Origin: Acidovorax sp. 1608163 | GTDB lineage: Bacteria > Pseudomonadota > Gammaproteobacteria > Burkholderiales > Burkholderiaceae_C | Assembly (NCBI RefSeq): GCF_003669015.1 | Contig: NZ_CP033069.1 | Coordinates: 1,677,001-1,741,000, forward strand | Length of the DNA stretch: 64,000 bases | Direction: 5' to 3' | Shown here: positions 1 through 8,615 of the stretch, piece after piece | Layout of the letters: each line of letters begins with the position of its first letter | Numbering within the stretch: position 1 is the first letter of the stretch | Notes under the pieces: model-generated | Seen by the model: only the letters and a program-made list of their open reading frames with translations | What the model was told of the DNA's origin: nothing | Databases searched by the model: none | Position numbers and translations under genes: made by a program

Positions 1-442
1 TGGACTGCCAGCTGGGCCCCATGAGTGCCGCGCCCATGCCGCCCACAAACGTCAAGGCCACCAGCCACTCCACGGTGAGCGTGTGGGTGGAGGCCAGCAT
101 CAGCAGCGTGCCGCTCACCGATGCCAGCAACACCTGCACCGCAATGAGAAAACGCCGCCGGTCCAGAATGTCAGACAACACCCCCGCAGGGATGGCCAGC
201 AAAAACACGGGTAAGGTGGCGGCGGTCTGAATCAAGGCCACTGCTGCCGGGCTGGACGTCAGCTCCGTCACCATCCACGCGCTGGCCACATCGCGCATGA
301 AGCTGCCAATGTTGCCAAGCACCGTGGCAGTCCACAGCACGGCAAACACCGGAAAGCGCAGTGCCGCAAAGGCAGTGCCGGGTTGCTGTTGAGAGGTTGC
401 TCCCGCCTGCGGCGGCGGCTTGTGGGAATCATTGGGTGACAT
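1..442 (-). CDS. MFS transporter, N-terminal part (cut by window edge)
   Basis: The first 147 codons of a major facilitator superfamily transporter are visible; the rest lies beyond base 1. After a short hydrophilic Pro/Gln-rich start, translation gives a segment ending FAVLWTATVLGNIGSFMRD, then alternating hydrophobic helices. The loop between predicted helices 2 and 3 reads SDILDRRRF, the typical MFS cytoplasmic loop signature. The pattern resembles the EntS-like (MFS_3) group of exporters, but the substrate cannot be read. The ATG at 442 overlaps the end of the upstream DoxX gene by 14 bases (stop at 429), so the two are probably translationally coupled. It is the visible 3' end of the minus-strand cluster that begins with pirin. 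Confidence 0.8.
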   Translation of the reverse strand, partial: MSPNDSHKPPPQAGATSQQQPGTAFAALRFPVFAVLWTATVLGNIGSFMRDVASAWMVTELTSSPAAVALIQTAATLPVFLLAIPAGVLSDILDRRRFLIAVQVLLASVSGTLLMLASTHTLTVEWLVALTFVGGMGAALMGPSWQS

Positions 443-878
443 GGTTACCTCGCAGGTCTTGCCAGGCCACCAGCACAAAGCCACCGACCAGGCCCAGGTG
501 CTCAAAAAAGGAATTGGTCGCCATGAAGCGCTCCTGCCCTGGGGGCAGTTCCCAAAAGCGCAGTGCCAGCATCGTGGCCAGCAAGGTGAAGCAGCCCAGG
601 GCCAGCGCACCCAGCCAGCGCCACCGGCCAACCAGAATCAGCACCGAGGCGCCCAGCTCCAGTGCTATCACCAGCACCGCGAACAGCGGCGCAGGTACCA
701 GCCCGAAGTGCTGCATCTCAGCCATGGCACCGGAAAAGGAGGTGAGCTTGGTCAGGCCTCCCTGCAGATAAGCGGCGCACAGGCCCAGATAGCCCACAAA
801 GCGCATGGCAGCGCTGCCGAAAACAGGGCGCATCACGGTTGCCAGGCGTTCCTGAACGCCGTATGAGGATGTAGTCAT
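429..878 (-). CDS. DoxX family membrane protein
   Basis: A 149-residue integral membrane protein with four hydrophobic segments, matching the DoxX/DoxD-like family in length and layout. The conserved N-terminal helix contains R-F-V-G-Y-L-G-L, followed by GGLTKL and a FSGAMAEM stretch typical of these proteins. DoxX proteins are often linked to redox or thiol stress, but no reaction can be assigned here. A good ribosome site (AAGGAG, 7 bases before the ATG at 878) supports the start. It sits 104 bases after the amidohydrolase and overlaps the MFS gene by 14 bases, so all three are likely cotranscribed. Confidence 0.85.
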   Translation of the reverse strand: MTTSSYGVQERLATVMRPVFGSAAMRFVGYLGLCAAYLQGGLTKLTSFSGAMAEMQHFGLVPAPLFAVLVIALELGASVLILVGRWRWLGALALGCFTLLATMLALRFWELPPGQERFMATNSFFEHLGLVGGFVLVAWQDLRGNHVTQ

Positions 879-982
879 CGCATTTCTCCTTGGAGTCTTG
901 TGCAGTCATGCGCGGTCCTGCGTCCCCCGCTCAAAGAGTGTGAGGGGGACGCCGCGCCGTAGCTCAGGGAGGCCCTTTTGTT

Positions 983-2983
983 TTAGGCCATCCAGCAAGA
1001 GCAGCCCAGTGCCCCAAAGAAGCTCTTCGGATCAGAGGACGGCACGTTGGATGCCCACGCGTCGGCATGGTTGTGGCCGTGCATCCCGCAGCTGGTGCTG
1101 CAGCCGCAAGCCGCTGCCATGTTGCGATAGCGCACCGGGTTGAGCGAGTTCTTGCCCGCCCCTTCCGGATCACCCCAACCGGCATAGCCGCCGAACAGCC
1201 TGGTCGGCGACCAGTCGGGCATGGCCGGGGGCAGTGGGTTGTCGTCATGCCGGGCAAACTCGCCCTCGCCGTAGACCACTCGGCCACCGACCACTGTGAG
1301 GTGTGAGGTCAGGAACGAGATCTCGTCTTCCGGCACCTTGAAGAAGTCCTTGCTGGGCACGATGAAGTCGGCCAGTTGGTCCACGGCAATGCGGCCACGC
1401 TTGCCCTCTTCGTTGCTGAACCAGGCTACGTTTTCGGTCCACATGCGCAGGGCCGTCTCGCGGTCCAGCAGGTTGCGCTGTGGATACAGCTGTGTGCCGC
1501 CCAGTGTCTTGCCGGTGATCATCCATGACAGCGAGACCCAGGGGTTGTAAGAGGCGACGCGCGTGGCATCGGTACCGGCCGAAACCTTGACACCCTTTTC
1601 CAGAATGCGCTTGACCGGAGGCGTGGCCTCTGCTGCCCGGGCGCCGTAGCGCTCGATGAAGTACTCGCCCTGGTAGGCCATGCGGTGCTGCACTGCTATG
1701 CCGCCTCCCAGCGCCGCAATGCGGTCTATGGACTTGTCGGAGATGGTCTCTGCATGGTCGAAGAACCAGTTGATGCCTGTGAGTGGCGTGTCGCGGTGCA
1801 CCTTCTCGAACACATCCAGTGCCCGCGAGATGGTCTCGTCATAGGTTGCATGCAGGCGCCAAGGCCATTTGTTCTGCACCAGCACGCGCACGACTTCTTC
1901 CAGTTCGCCTTCCATCTGCGGCGGCATGTCGGGGCGTTCCACGCGGAAGTCCTCAAAGTCGGCTGCCGAGTACACCAGCATCTCGCCCGCGCCGTTGTGG
2001 CGGAAATAGTCGTCACCCTGCTTGTACTTGACCGAAGACGTCCATTTGAGGAAGTCCTCTTTCTCCTGCTTGGGCTTTTGCGTGAACAGGTTGTAGGCCA
2101 AGCGCACGGTGATCTGGTTGGCGTCAGCCAGCTTCTGGATCACCTCGTAATCATCGGGGTAGTTCTGGAAGCCGCCGCCCGCGTCGATCACGCCGGTCAC
2201 GCCCAGACGGTTGAGTTCACGCATGAAGTGGCGTGTGGAATTGACCTGGTAGTCGAGTGGCAGCTTGGGGCCTTTGGCGAGGGTGGCATAGAGGATGGTA
2301 GCGTTGGGCTTGGCCAGCAACAGGCCGGTGGGGTTGCCGCTTGCGTCGCGCACGATCTCGCCGCCAGGAGGCGCCTGCGTGTCCTTGGTGTAGCCCACGG
2401 CGCGCAGTGCCGCGGCGTTGAGCAGTGCGCGGTCGTACAGGTGCAGCAGAAACACTGGCGTTTCGGGTGCGATGGCGTTGATCTCCTGCAGCGTGGGCAG
2501 GCGCTTTTCAACGAACTGATGCTCGGTAAAGCCGCCCACCACGCGCACCCACTGCGGCGCCGGGGTGGCCGCCACCTGGCGCTTGAGCATGTCCAGCGCA
2601 TCGGCCAGCGAGCGCACGCCGTCCCAGCGCAGCTCCATGTTGTAGTTGAGCCCGCCGCGCACCACATGGGTGTGGTTGTCGAACAGCCCCGGCAGCGCGC
2701 TTTTGCGCTGGAGGTCGATGCGCCGGGTGCGGTCTCCGGCCAGCGCCAGAATTTCTTGGTCATCGCCCACGGCCACGAAGCGGCCCGCCTTGACTGCGAC
2801 GGCGCTGGCCGTGGGTTTGCTGCGGTCCAGCGTGGTGATCTGGCCGTTAAAGAAGACGGCGTCTGGATAAGAATCGGACATGGCAGTGGCTCCTTGGTGT
2901 TCGGCTGCAGAGGCGTTGTGCCCCAATAGACTACCCAGTGCCACTGTCGTCGCGGCGCCCAGGATGTTTCGGCGGGATGTCAT
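983..2983 (-). CDS. Amidohydrolase family protein (YtcJ-like), Tat-type leader
   Basis: A 666-residue metal-dependent hydrolase of the amidohydrolase superfamily, YtcJ-like group (amidohydrolase_3). The metal-binding HTH (His104-His106) in PGLFDNHTHVVRGG follows the usual N-terminal beta-sandwich; a barrel of about 450 residues follows. The start at 2983 gives a twin-arginine leader (SRRNILGA, hydrophobic stretch, A-S-A cleavage region at 25-27), suggesting export. A second in-frame ATG at 2881 (residue 35) has a better ribosome site (AAGGAG, 8 bases away) and would give a cytoplasmic form. The last about 45 residues form an unusual Cys/His-rich tail (CGCSTSC, HGHNH, GCSC). The substrate is unknown. 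It lies 80 bases after the XapX gene and 104 before doxX, in one operon-like run. Confidence 0.85.
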   Translation of the reverse strand: MTSRRNILGAATTVALGSLLGHNASAAEHQGATAMSDSYPDAVFFNGQITTLDRSKPTASAVAVKAGRFVAVGDDQEILALAGDRTRRIDLQRKSALPGLFDNHTHVVRGGLNYNMELRWDGVRSLADALDMLKRQVAATPAPQWVRVVGGFTEHQFVEKRLPTLQEINAIAPETPVFLLHLYDRALLNAAALRAVGYTKDTQAPPGGEIVRDASGNPTGLLLAKPNATILYATLAKGPKLPLDYQVNSTRHFMRELNRLGVTGVIDAGGGFQNYPDDYEVIQKLADANQITVRLAYNLFTQKPKQEKEDFLKWTSSVKYKQGDDYFRHNGAGEMLVYSAADFEDFRVERPDMPPQMEGELEEVVRVLVQNKWPWRLHATYDETISRALDVFEKVHRDTPLTGINWFFDHAETISDKSIDRIAALGGGIAVQHRMAYQGEYFIERYGARAAEATPPVKRILEKGVKVSAGTDATRVASYNPWVSLSWMITGKTLGGTQLYPQRNLLDRETALRMWTENVAWFSNEEGKRGRIAVDQLADFIVPSKDFFKVPEDEISFLTSHLTVVGGRVVYGEGEFARHDDNPLPPAMPDWSPTRLFGGYAGWGDPEGAGKNSLNPVRYRNMAAACGCSTSCGMHGHNHADAWASNVPSSDPKSFFGALGCSCWMA

Positions 2984-3063
2984 GGGTTTCTTTCGTGGAA
3001 TGCCGGTGCGGTGCTGCCGCTGCAGCAGCGCACGCAAGGCATGGCGTATGGATGACCAGGCGG

Positions 3064-3336
3064 TCAGGCCTGCTTGTCCTCGGTGGGTGTTGCTGGCGCT
3101 TGTCGGCCTGGCAGGTGGCCCAGCACGGAAGCCGTTGCCCTGGTCTCGTGGCACGCGGTGCTGAAGGTGCTGCCGCCCAGCAACTTCTTGCCCACCGGAA
3201 TCACCTGCTCACCCACCAGCATTCCCAGCAGCCCCAGCAGGGCGATGAGCGGCGGAGCGGGCGAGCGCACGTTCAAGAGGCTGTAGATGACGCCGACCAG
3301 CAGGCCGGCAGCGGCAGACAGGAGGTATGTCTTCAC
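3064..3336 (-). CDS. XapX domain-containing small membrane protein
   Basis: A 90-residue protein starting at a GTG (3336) with an AGAGGG ribosome site. Residues 1-43 hold two short hydrophobic helices with the XapX signature: the helix-breaking V-R-S-P-A-P-P segment at about 23-29, followed by IALLGLLGMLVGEQ. This matches the whole of the short XapX family; the remaining 45 residues form a soluble tail with no recognised motif. The gene begins 14 bases after the hydrolase stop and is followed by the amidohydrolase, so it is part of the same transcript. Function is unknown; XapX proteins are commonly found next to isochorismatase-like hydrolases and amidohydrolases. Confidence 0.8.
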   Translation of the reverse strand: MKTYLLSAAAGLLVGVIYSLLNVRSPAPPLIALLGLLGMLVGEQVIPVGKKLLGGSTFSTACHETRATASVLGHLPGRQAPATPTEDKQA

Positions 3337-3350
3337 GGCCGGCCCTCTTA

Positions 3351-4004
3351 TCAGCCTTCGTGGGCGTTGAACATGGTCTTGGCGTAGTTGATGCCAATGC
3401 CGTAGGCGCCGCCCACCTTCTTCGCAATGCCAGTCGTCAGGTCGTAGGTCTCGCCACGGGCCCAGTCGCGCTGCAGCTCCAGCAGGTATTGCAGCGATGT
3501 CATGGGCTGTGCACCCGCTTGCACCATGCGCTCCACGGCGCGGTTGTGGGCTTCCACAGACACGTCGCCACAAGCATCGGTGATCACATACACCTCAAAG
3601 CCCTGGTCTAGCGCGGAGAGGGCTGGGCCCACGATGCACACGCTGGTCCACAGGCCTGCCAGCACGATGCGTGGCTTGCCGATGCGGTTGACTTCGGCGA
3701 TGACAGCGGCATCTTCCCAGGTGTTCATGGACGTGCGGTCCAGCATTTTCTGGCCGGGGAAGGGTGCTGTGATCTCGTCAAACATGGGGCCCGAAAAACT
3801 CTTTTCTGCCACCGTGGTCAGGATGGTGGACACCCCAAAGCCTGCTGCAGCCTGGGCGACCAGCGAGGCATTGGTGCGCAGGTTTGCCGCGTCAATTGAA
3901 TGGGTGGCAAAGGCCATTTGCGACTGGAAGTCGATCAGGATCAGCGTGTGGTCCTTGGGGCTGAGCAAGCGTGCGCCGGGGATGGCTTGGGCGGTGATGG
4001 TCAT
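3351..4004 (-). CDS. Isochorismatase-family cysteine hydrolase (YcaC-like)
   Basis: A 217-residue protein of the isochorismatase-like hydrolase fold. The presumed catalytic triad is visible: Asp25 (LILIDFQSQM), Lys68 (TVAEKSFSG) and Cys123 (GLWTSVCIV). Length and the SALDQGFEVYVITDACGD segment fit the YcaC-type branch, whose physiological substrate is not known. The ATG at 4004 is chosen because it carries an AGGGA ribosome site and starts the conserved region; longer in-frame extensions upstream lack this. It lies 167 bases after pirin and 14 bases before the XapX gene. The context suggests hydrolysis of a small amide or ester compound within the LysR-flanked cluster. Confidence 0.85.
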   Translation of the reverse strand: MTITAQAIPGARLLSPKDHTLILIDFQSQMAFATHSIDAANLRTNASLVAQAAAGFGVSTILTTVAEKSFSGPMFDEITAPFPGQKMLDRTSMNTWEDAAVIAEVNRIGKPRIVLAGLWTSVCIVGPALSALDQGFEVYVITDACGDVSVEAHNRAVERMVQAGAQPMTSLQYLLELQRDWARGETYDLTTGIAKKVGGAYGIGINYAKTMFNAHEG

Positions 4005-4171
4005 GGTGAAAATCCCTGGTAAAAATGAATGGAACGTGAAGAAAGAATGGCCTGGGCAGGACCGGGCTGAGCCCGGACTGTCGGCCGTATCGCCCCCCGG
4101 CATTCGCTGATGCGGTGCCAGGGGCCGAATGGTGTTTTGTCGCGCTGCGAGGCTTGCCTCGCGGCGTGGCG

Positions 4172-4897
4172 TCAGTGCGGCATGGTGGGCAATTCCAGCG
4201 GGCGCAGGTCAAAGACAAGCACCTCTGCATCCTGGCCGTTGGCAAAGTGCAAGGCTTGGGCATTGCGAATGCGTGCCCCGTCGCCGTCCTCCAGGCGCTC
4301 ACCGTTCACCTCCAGGCTGCCACGTGCCACATGCACATACACATTGCGGTCAGGGCCCACGTCCAGGCTGGCGGCTTCTTCGCCATGGAGCAGCGCTGCG
4401 TACACCCTGGCGTCCTGGTGCACGGCCAGCGATCCCTGTTCGCCTTCGGGCGAGATGATCAGGCGCAGTTGGCCACGCTTTTCTGCTTCACTGAAGTGCA
4501 CCTGCTGGTAGCGCGGTGCCACCCCGGTGGTTCCGGGAACGATCCAGATCTGCAGAAAGTGCACGCCGTCTTGCTTGGAGTGGTTGAACTCGCTGTGGCG
4601 CACCCCGGTGCCTGCGCTCATCATTTGCACGTCGCCGGGGCGGATCACCGAGCCTGTGCCCATCGAGTCCTTGTGCTCCAGGGCCCCTTCCAGCACATAC
4701 GAGAAGATTTCCATGTCGCGGTGGGGGTGGGTGCCAAAACCCTGGCCTGGCGCCACCCGGTCATCGTTGATTACCAGCAGGTCTGAAAAGCCCTGTTGCT
4801 GTGCATCGTGGTAGTGGCCAAACGAAAACGTGTGGCGTGAACGGAGCCAGCCGTGGTTGGCGTTGCCGCGTTGGTGGGATCTGCGGATGTCGAGCAT
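4172..4897 (-). CDS. Pirin family protein (YhhW-like, quercetin dioxygenase type)
   Basis: A 241-residue bicupin of the pirin family. The metal ligands known from E. coli YhhW are at identical positions: His57 and His59 (GTHPHRDMEIF), His101 and Glu103 (GVRHSEFNHS). Family members bind a metal ion and some show quercetin 2,3-dioxygenase activity in vitro; others act as stress sensors. The ATG at 4897 is preceded by an AAAGGA ribosome site. It is the first gene of the minus-strand cluster and is divergent from a LysR-type regulator across a 182-base gap, so it is likely its target. The true substrate is not shown by the sequence. Confidence 0.9.
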   Translation of the reverse strand: MLDIRRSHQRGNANHGWLRSRHTFSFGHYHDAQQQGFSDLLVINDDRVAPGQGFGTHPHRDMEIFSYVLEGALEHKDSMGTGSVIRPGDVQMMSAGTGVRHSEFNHSKQDGVHFLQIWIVPGTTGVAPRYQQVHFSEAEKRGQLRLIISPEGEQGSLAVHQDARVYAALLHGEEAASLDVGPDRNVYVHVARGSLEVNGERLEDGDGARIRNAQALHFANGQDAEVLVFDLRPLELPTMPH

Positions 4898-5041
4898 GGT
4901 GCAATTCCTTTCTTCAGGTTCGATGAAATTCACACTGGTGTTCCAGTTGGCTCTGCGCCGTTTCAGCGTGTATTTCGTGTTGCGATGGAGAAAGTATCTG
5001 ACTTTTGATCCGGGTCAAGGTTGAAACGTTTGGGTATTCAC

Positions 5042-5058
5042 CATCGATAATTTCGATG
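5042..5058. promoter_or_regulatory. Candidate LysR operator between pirin and lysR genes
   Basis: A 17-base palindrome, CATCGA-TAATT-TCGATG, with an AT-rich centre lies 22 bases before the regulator's ATG. It contains an ATC-N9-GAT core of the kind LysR-type regulators bind (T-N11-A style). Its place between two divergent genes fits control of both. No experimental support can be read from the sequence. Confidence 0.5.
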
Positions 5059-5079
5059 ATGTAAATCAAGGAAATTTCC

Positions 5080-6000
5080 ATGTTGAAACTGACGCTGGAA
5101 GCCATCGAATTGGTCGACGCCATCGCCCGCTACGGTTCGTTTGCGGGGGCCTCAGAGCACCTGCACAAGGTGCCCTCCACCATTTCTTACAGCGTGAGCA
5201 AGCTTGAGGATCAGTTAGGACTGGCGCTGTTTGTGCGCAATGGCCCGCGCGTCACCCTCACGGCTGCGGGGCAGGAGATGCTGAAAGAAGGGCGCTGGCT
5301 GCTGGTGTCGGCGCGGCAGCTGGAATCGCGCATGAGGCAGATCGCTACGGGGTTTGAATCGGAAGTACGCCTGGTGCATGACTCGCTCATCCCCACCAGC
5401 GCCTTCAATCAGGACATCTGCGCTTTTGAAGACCTGAACTGCGGCACCCGCCTGCGCATTGGCTGTGAGGCCATGACTGGTACCTGGGAGGCATTGAGAG
5501 ATGGGCGTGCTGACCTCATCGTGGCTGCCGGCGAAGGCCCTGCCGGCGGTGGCTACAAAGCCGTGGCTGTGGGTACGCTGGCCTTTGTCTTTTGTGTGGC
5601 ACCCACACACCCGTTGGCCCGCCTGGGCCGGCCAGACCACCTGTTGCGCCGCAGTGATTTGCTGGAGCACACCGCCGTGGTGGTGGGCGATGGGGCCCGT
5701 TCGCTCACGGACCGCACGGTGGGATTGCTCTCAGGCCAGCGGCGAATCACGGTGCCATCGATGCAGGCCAAGATTGCCTGCCAGGTCGCAGGGCTGGGCC
5801 ATGGCTTTGTGCCCAAAGCTTGCGTGCAGGCAGAGCTGGAAGAGGGGGTTTTGGTGGAGGTGGCGGTGGAAGAACCCCGCGCCGAGGAAACGTTTTGGCT
5901 GGCCTGGAAGTCTGGCACCCCCGGCGAGGCCTTCAAATGGTGGTGCCAGCGCCTGAGTCGCCCGTTGCTGCCCGGCATCTTGCCGCGCAGCCTGCGCTGA
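5080..6000 (+). CDS. LysR-type transcriptional regulator
   Basis: A 306-residue LysR-family regulator. Residues 1-62 form the winged helix-turn-helix (AIARYGSFAGASEHLHKVPS, then SYSVSKLEDQLG and FVRNGPRVTLTAAG), followed by a linker helix and the substrate-binding domain from about residue 90. The start at 5080 has an AAGGAA ribosome site. It is divergent from the pirin-led cluster and very probably regulates it, sensing a small molecule related to that pathway. The effector cannot be deduced. The next gene, glutaredoxin, is convergent and unrelated. Confidence 0.9.
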   Translation: MLKLTLEAIELVDAIARYGSFAGASEHLHKVPSTISYSVSKLEDQLGLALFVRNGPRVTLTAAGQEMLKEGRWLLVSARQLESRMRQIATGFESEVRLVHDSLIPTSAFNQDICAFEDLNCGTRLRIGCEAMTGTWEALRDGRADLIVAAGEGPAGGGYKAVAVGTLAFVFCVAPTHPLARLGRPDHLLRRSDLLEHTAVVVGDGARSLTDRTVGLLSGQRRITVPSMQAKIACQVAGLGHGFVPKACVQAELEEGVLVEVAVEEPRAEETFWLAWKSGTPGEAFKWWCQRLSRPLLPGILPRSLR

Positions 6001-6092
6001 GGGCGATGCTGCGGGGCCACCAGGCCGTTTAAGGTGGAGAGCCCGGCACGCTCTGCGGCGTCTTTAGCGGCATCAAGGTGCCAGGCTGTCTG

Positions 6093-6335
6093 TCAGTGCC
6101 CCAGCTGCTTGAGTGCCGCTTGCAGGCCGGTGAGCCCACCCACACGCTGGTCGTTGATGAAGACCTGCGGCATTTGCCGCACGGCGGGGCCGCACTTGGC
6201 GTAGAAGGCCAGGCGTTCGGCTTCGTCATCGATCTTGATTTCTTCGTAGGGCAGCGAGCGCGCCTTCAGCAGGCTCTTGGCCGATTCGCACTGGGGGCAG
6301 GCGGACTTGGAGTAGACGGTGATCTTGAGGGTCAT
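6093..6335 (-). CDS. Glutaredoxin family protein
   Basis: An 80-residue thioredoxin-fold protein: beta strand KITVYSK, then the redox motif CPQC (Cys13-Cys16), the cis-proline loop QMPQVFIND and a GG-L-T glutathione-binding end. Length matches small glutaredoxins. The variant CPQC rather than CPYC places it with the NrdH/GrxC-like small proteins, but no partner gene is adjacent. The ATG at 6335 is the only start that keeps the fold compact. It is convergent with the LysR gene and divergent from the lipocalin gene. Confidence 0.85.
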   Translation of the reverse strand: MTLKITVYSKSACPQCESAKSLLKARSLPYEEIKIDDEAERLAFYAKCGPAVRQMPQVFINDQRVGGLTGLQAALKQLGH

Positions 6336-6461
6336 GGGCCTGATTTTAGGTGCTGGCCTGTGCTGGCGCCTGGCGCGCTGGCAGTGCCCGTTGGCCCTTT
6401 GGGGGCGCCTGCAGTGGATTGGGTATACCATTTGGTTTGTTTTGTGACTGATTGGTTTTTT

Positions 6462-7028
6462 ATGCCTATGCACTCCCTTTTCCTAAGGCGCACAGTCCTG
6501 ATTGCCGTACTGGGCGCCGCTGCTGTGCTGGCTGGTTGCGCATCCACCCTGCCGCCCCAGGGCATCACTCCCGTCACCCCGTTTGACCTGGCCCGCTACG
6601 AAGGCCGTTGGTACGAGGCGGCGCGGCTCAATCACTCGTTTGAACGCGGCATGGCCGACGTGAGTGCGACCTACCAACGCCAGGCAGACGGCAGCGTCCG
6701 CGTGATCAACCGGGGTTTTGACACCGCCAAGAACGACTGGCGCCAGGCCATAGGCAAGGCCCTGTTCACGGGCGATGCAAGCACAGCCTCGCTCAATGTC
6801 TCTTTCTTTGGCCCGTTCTACGGCGGCTACCACGTGGCAGCGCTGGATGCCGACTACCAATGGGCGCTGGTGGTGGGGCCAGACCGCAGTTACTGCTGGA
6901 TTCTGTCGCGCAGCAAACAGCTGGCCCCTGCCGTGCGTGAGCAGCTCATCGCCCGAGCGCAGGCGCTGGGCATTGATACGCAAGCCCTTATCTGGGTCAT
7001 GCACGACCGCACCGATCCACAACCGTAG
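6462..7028 (+). CDS. Lipocalin family lipoprotein (Blc-like)
   Basis: A 188-residue bacterial lipocalin. A signal peptide ends in a lipobox (VLAGC, Cys26), so the mature protein is probably lipid-anchored. The first lipocalin signature YEGRWYEAARL (G-x-W) and the later GPFYGGYHVAALDADYQWAL barrel region are clear, followed by the C-terminal SRSKQLAP and helix. Blc-type lipocalins bind lysophospholipids or other damaged lipids at the outer membrane. Two ATGs (6462, 6468) compete; neither has a strong ribosome site. It stands 100 bases before the photolyase genes; in other proteobacteria lipocalin and photolyase genes can share a photo-oxidative stress regulon, which is an inference here. Confidence 0.88.
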   Translation: MPMHSLFLRRTVLIAVLGAAAVLAGCASTLPPQGITPVTPFDLARYEGRWYEAARLNHSFERGMADVSATYQRQADGSVRVINRGFDTAKNDWRQAIGKALFTGDASTASLNVSFFGPFYGGYHVAALDADYQWALVVGPDRSYCWILSRSKQLAPAVREQLIARAQALGIDTQALIWVMHDRTDPQP

Positions 7029-7128
7029 CGGCCAGGCCAGCGGCTGAGCGCTTCCGACCACTGCAGCCCCCTATGCCCTGGTGCTCTCGGTGGCAAAGCG
7101 CACCCCGCCACCCTCTGGACTTTGACCC

Positions 7129-7302
7129 ATGCGCATGCGCAAAAAATCAGACCTCCCGCAAAAGACCTGCCAACACTGCGGCCTGCCCTTCACCTGGCGC
7201 AAGAAGTGGGAGAAGGTGTGGGACGAGGTGAAGTACTGCTCAGACCGCTGCCGCAGCGAACGCAAACGCACCGATAAGTCCGCAGGGGCGGGCGCTGCAT
7301 GA
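7129..7302 (+). CDS. DUF2256 domain protein (small Zn-finger-like)
   Basis: A 57-residue basic protein with four cysteines in two pairs: C14-x2-C17 (TCQHCGLPF) and C37-x3-C41 (YCSDRC). The intervening [14 protein letters not shown] segment is the hallmark of DUF2256. The spacing suggests a zinc-binding treble-clef-like knuckle. Its stop overlaps the start of the DASH cryptochrome gene (ATGA at 7299-7302), so the two are translationally coupled. DUF2256 genes are frequently found next to photolyases, yet no function has been assigned to my knowledge. Too short for many gene finders, but the family match and overlap make it convincing. Confidence 0.85.
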   Translation: MRMRKKSDLPQKTCQHCGLPFTWRKKWEKVWDEVKYCSDRCRSERKRTDKSAGAGAA

Positions 7303-8615
7303 GCACCGTGCTGTTCTGGTTTCGCAACGACCTGCGTCTGCACGACCAGCCGGCGTTGCAAGTGGCACTTGCCAGCGGCGCCACCCACCTGTTGCCCGTG
7401 GTGTGCCTGCCTGCAGACGATGAAACCACGCCCTGGGGCTTTGCTCGCGTGGGCCCGCATCGCCGCGCCTTCACGGCAGCCGCGCTGCGTGGGCTGCACG
7501 AGCGCATGGCTGCGCTGGGTAACCCACTGCTCATCTGCCAGGCCCCGCCTGCCACGGCTTTGCCGCCACTGGCCCAGGCCGTGGGTGCCACCACCGTGGT
7601 GTGTGAAGACATTGCCGCCCCCTACGAACAGGCCGAGGTGGCCGCATTGCGCGCCGCTGGTTTGCAGGTGCGCACCGTGTGGCACAGCAGCCTATTGCCC
7701 CCTTCGCTTATGCCGTGGTCGGTCGATCAACTGCCGGGCGTGTTCACCACCTTTCGCCAAAAGGTCGAGAGCGCAGACATCACCCCCGCCGCGCCATTGC
7801 CCGCACCCACCCGGCTGCTGCCCCCGCCCGATGTTTCTGCATCGGTATTGCAAGCCGTGGGGGCAGAGCAGGGCGCAGCAGCCATCCGGCAACCCGCGCC
7901 GCCACAGGGCAGCGATGCCCGCTCGTCCTTCCCCTACGGCACCACTGCCTGTGATGGCAGCGAGGCTGCTGCGCTGGCCCACCTGGCGCAGTACCTGGCC
8001 CGCAAGCTGCCCCACAGCTACAAGGACACGCGCAACGGGCTCACGGGGCTTCATTACTCCAGCAAGTTCTCGCCCTGGCTGGCCACGGGCGCGCTGTCTC
8101 CGCGCCAGATCTATGCCGACTTGAAAGCCTTTGAACGCGACCACGGCGCCAACGATGGCAGCTACTGGCTGTGGTTTGAGCTGCTGTGGCGCGACTACTT
8201 TCGGCTGCTGCACCTGCAATACGGTGCAGCGTTGTACCGGGCGCGCGGCCTGTCAGAGCTTCCGCCCGCTCCCCACAACCCGCGCGGCTTTGAACTCTGG
8301 TGCAGGGGCGATACGGGCCAACCATTGGTCGATGCCGCCATGCGCGAGCTGGCTGCCACCGGGTATCTGAGCAACCGCCTGCGCCAGGTGGCGGCCAGCT
8401 ATCTTCTGTACGACCTGCACAGCGACTGGCGCGCTGGCGCAGCGTGGTTTGAATCGCAACTGGTGGACTACGACGTTTACAGCAACCAGGCCAATTGGCT
8501 CTACATTGCCGGGCGCGGCACCGACCCGCGCGGGGGCCGCCGCTTCAACCCCACCAAGCAGGCGCAAGACCACGATGCCGACGGCAGCTACCGCCGCATG
8601 TGGGGCACGGCATGA
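7299..8615 (+). CDS. DASH-family cryptochrome / DNA photolyase
   Basis: A 438-residue FAD-binding photolyase-type protein. Residues 1-130 form the alpha/beta antenna-binding domain ([17 protein letters not shown]), the rest the helical FAD domain. The C-terminal block ([46 protein letters not shown]) is the characteristic end of Cry-DASH proteins. Members repair cyclobutane pyrimidine dimers, preferring single-stranded DNA, with MTHF and FAD. It is coupled to DUF2256 upstream and to the second photolyase downstream by four-base ATGA overlaps. A plain class I photolyase is less likely because of the C-terminal DASH block. Confidence 0.9.
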   Translation: MSTVLFWFRNDLRLHDQPALQVALASGATHLLPVVCLPADDETTPWGFARVGPHRRAFTAAALRGLHERMAALGNPLLICQAPPATALPPLAQAVGATTVVCEDIAAPYEQAEVAALRAAGLQVRTVWHSSLLPPSLMPWSVDQLPGVFTTFRQKVESADITPAAPLPAPTRLLPPPDVSASVLQAVGAEQGAAAIRQPAPPQGSDARSSFPYGTTACDGSEAAALAHLAQYLARKLPHSYKDTRNGLTGLHYSSKFSPWLATGALSPRQIYADLKAFERDHGANDGSYWLWFELLWRDYFRLLHLQYGAALYRARGLSELPPAPHNPRGFELWCRGDTGQPLVDAAMRELAATGYLSNRLRQVAASYLLYDLHSDWRAGAAWFESQLVDYDVYSNQANWLYIAGRGTDPRGGRRFNPTKQAQDHDADGSYRRMWGTA

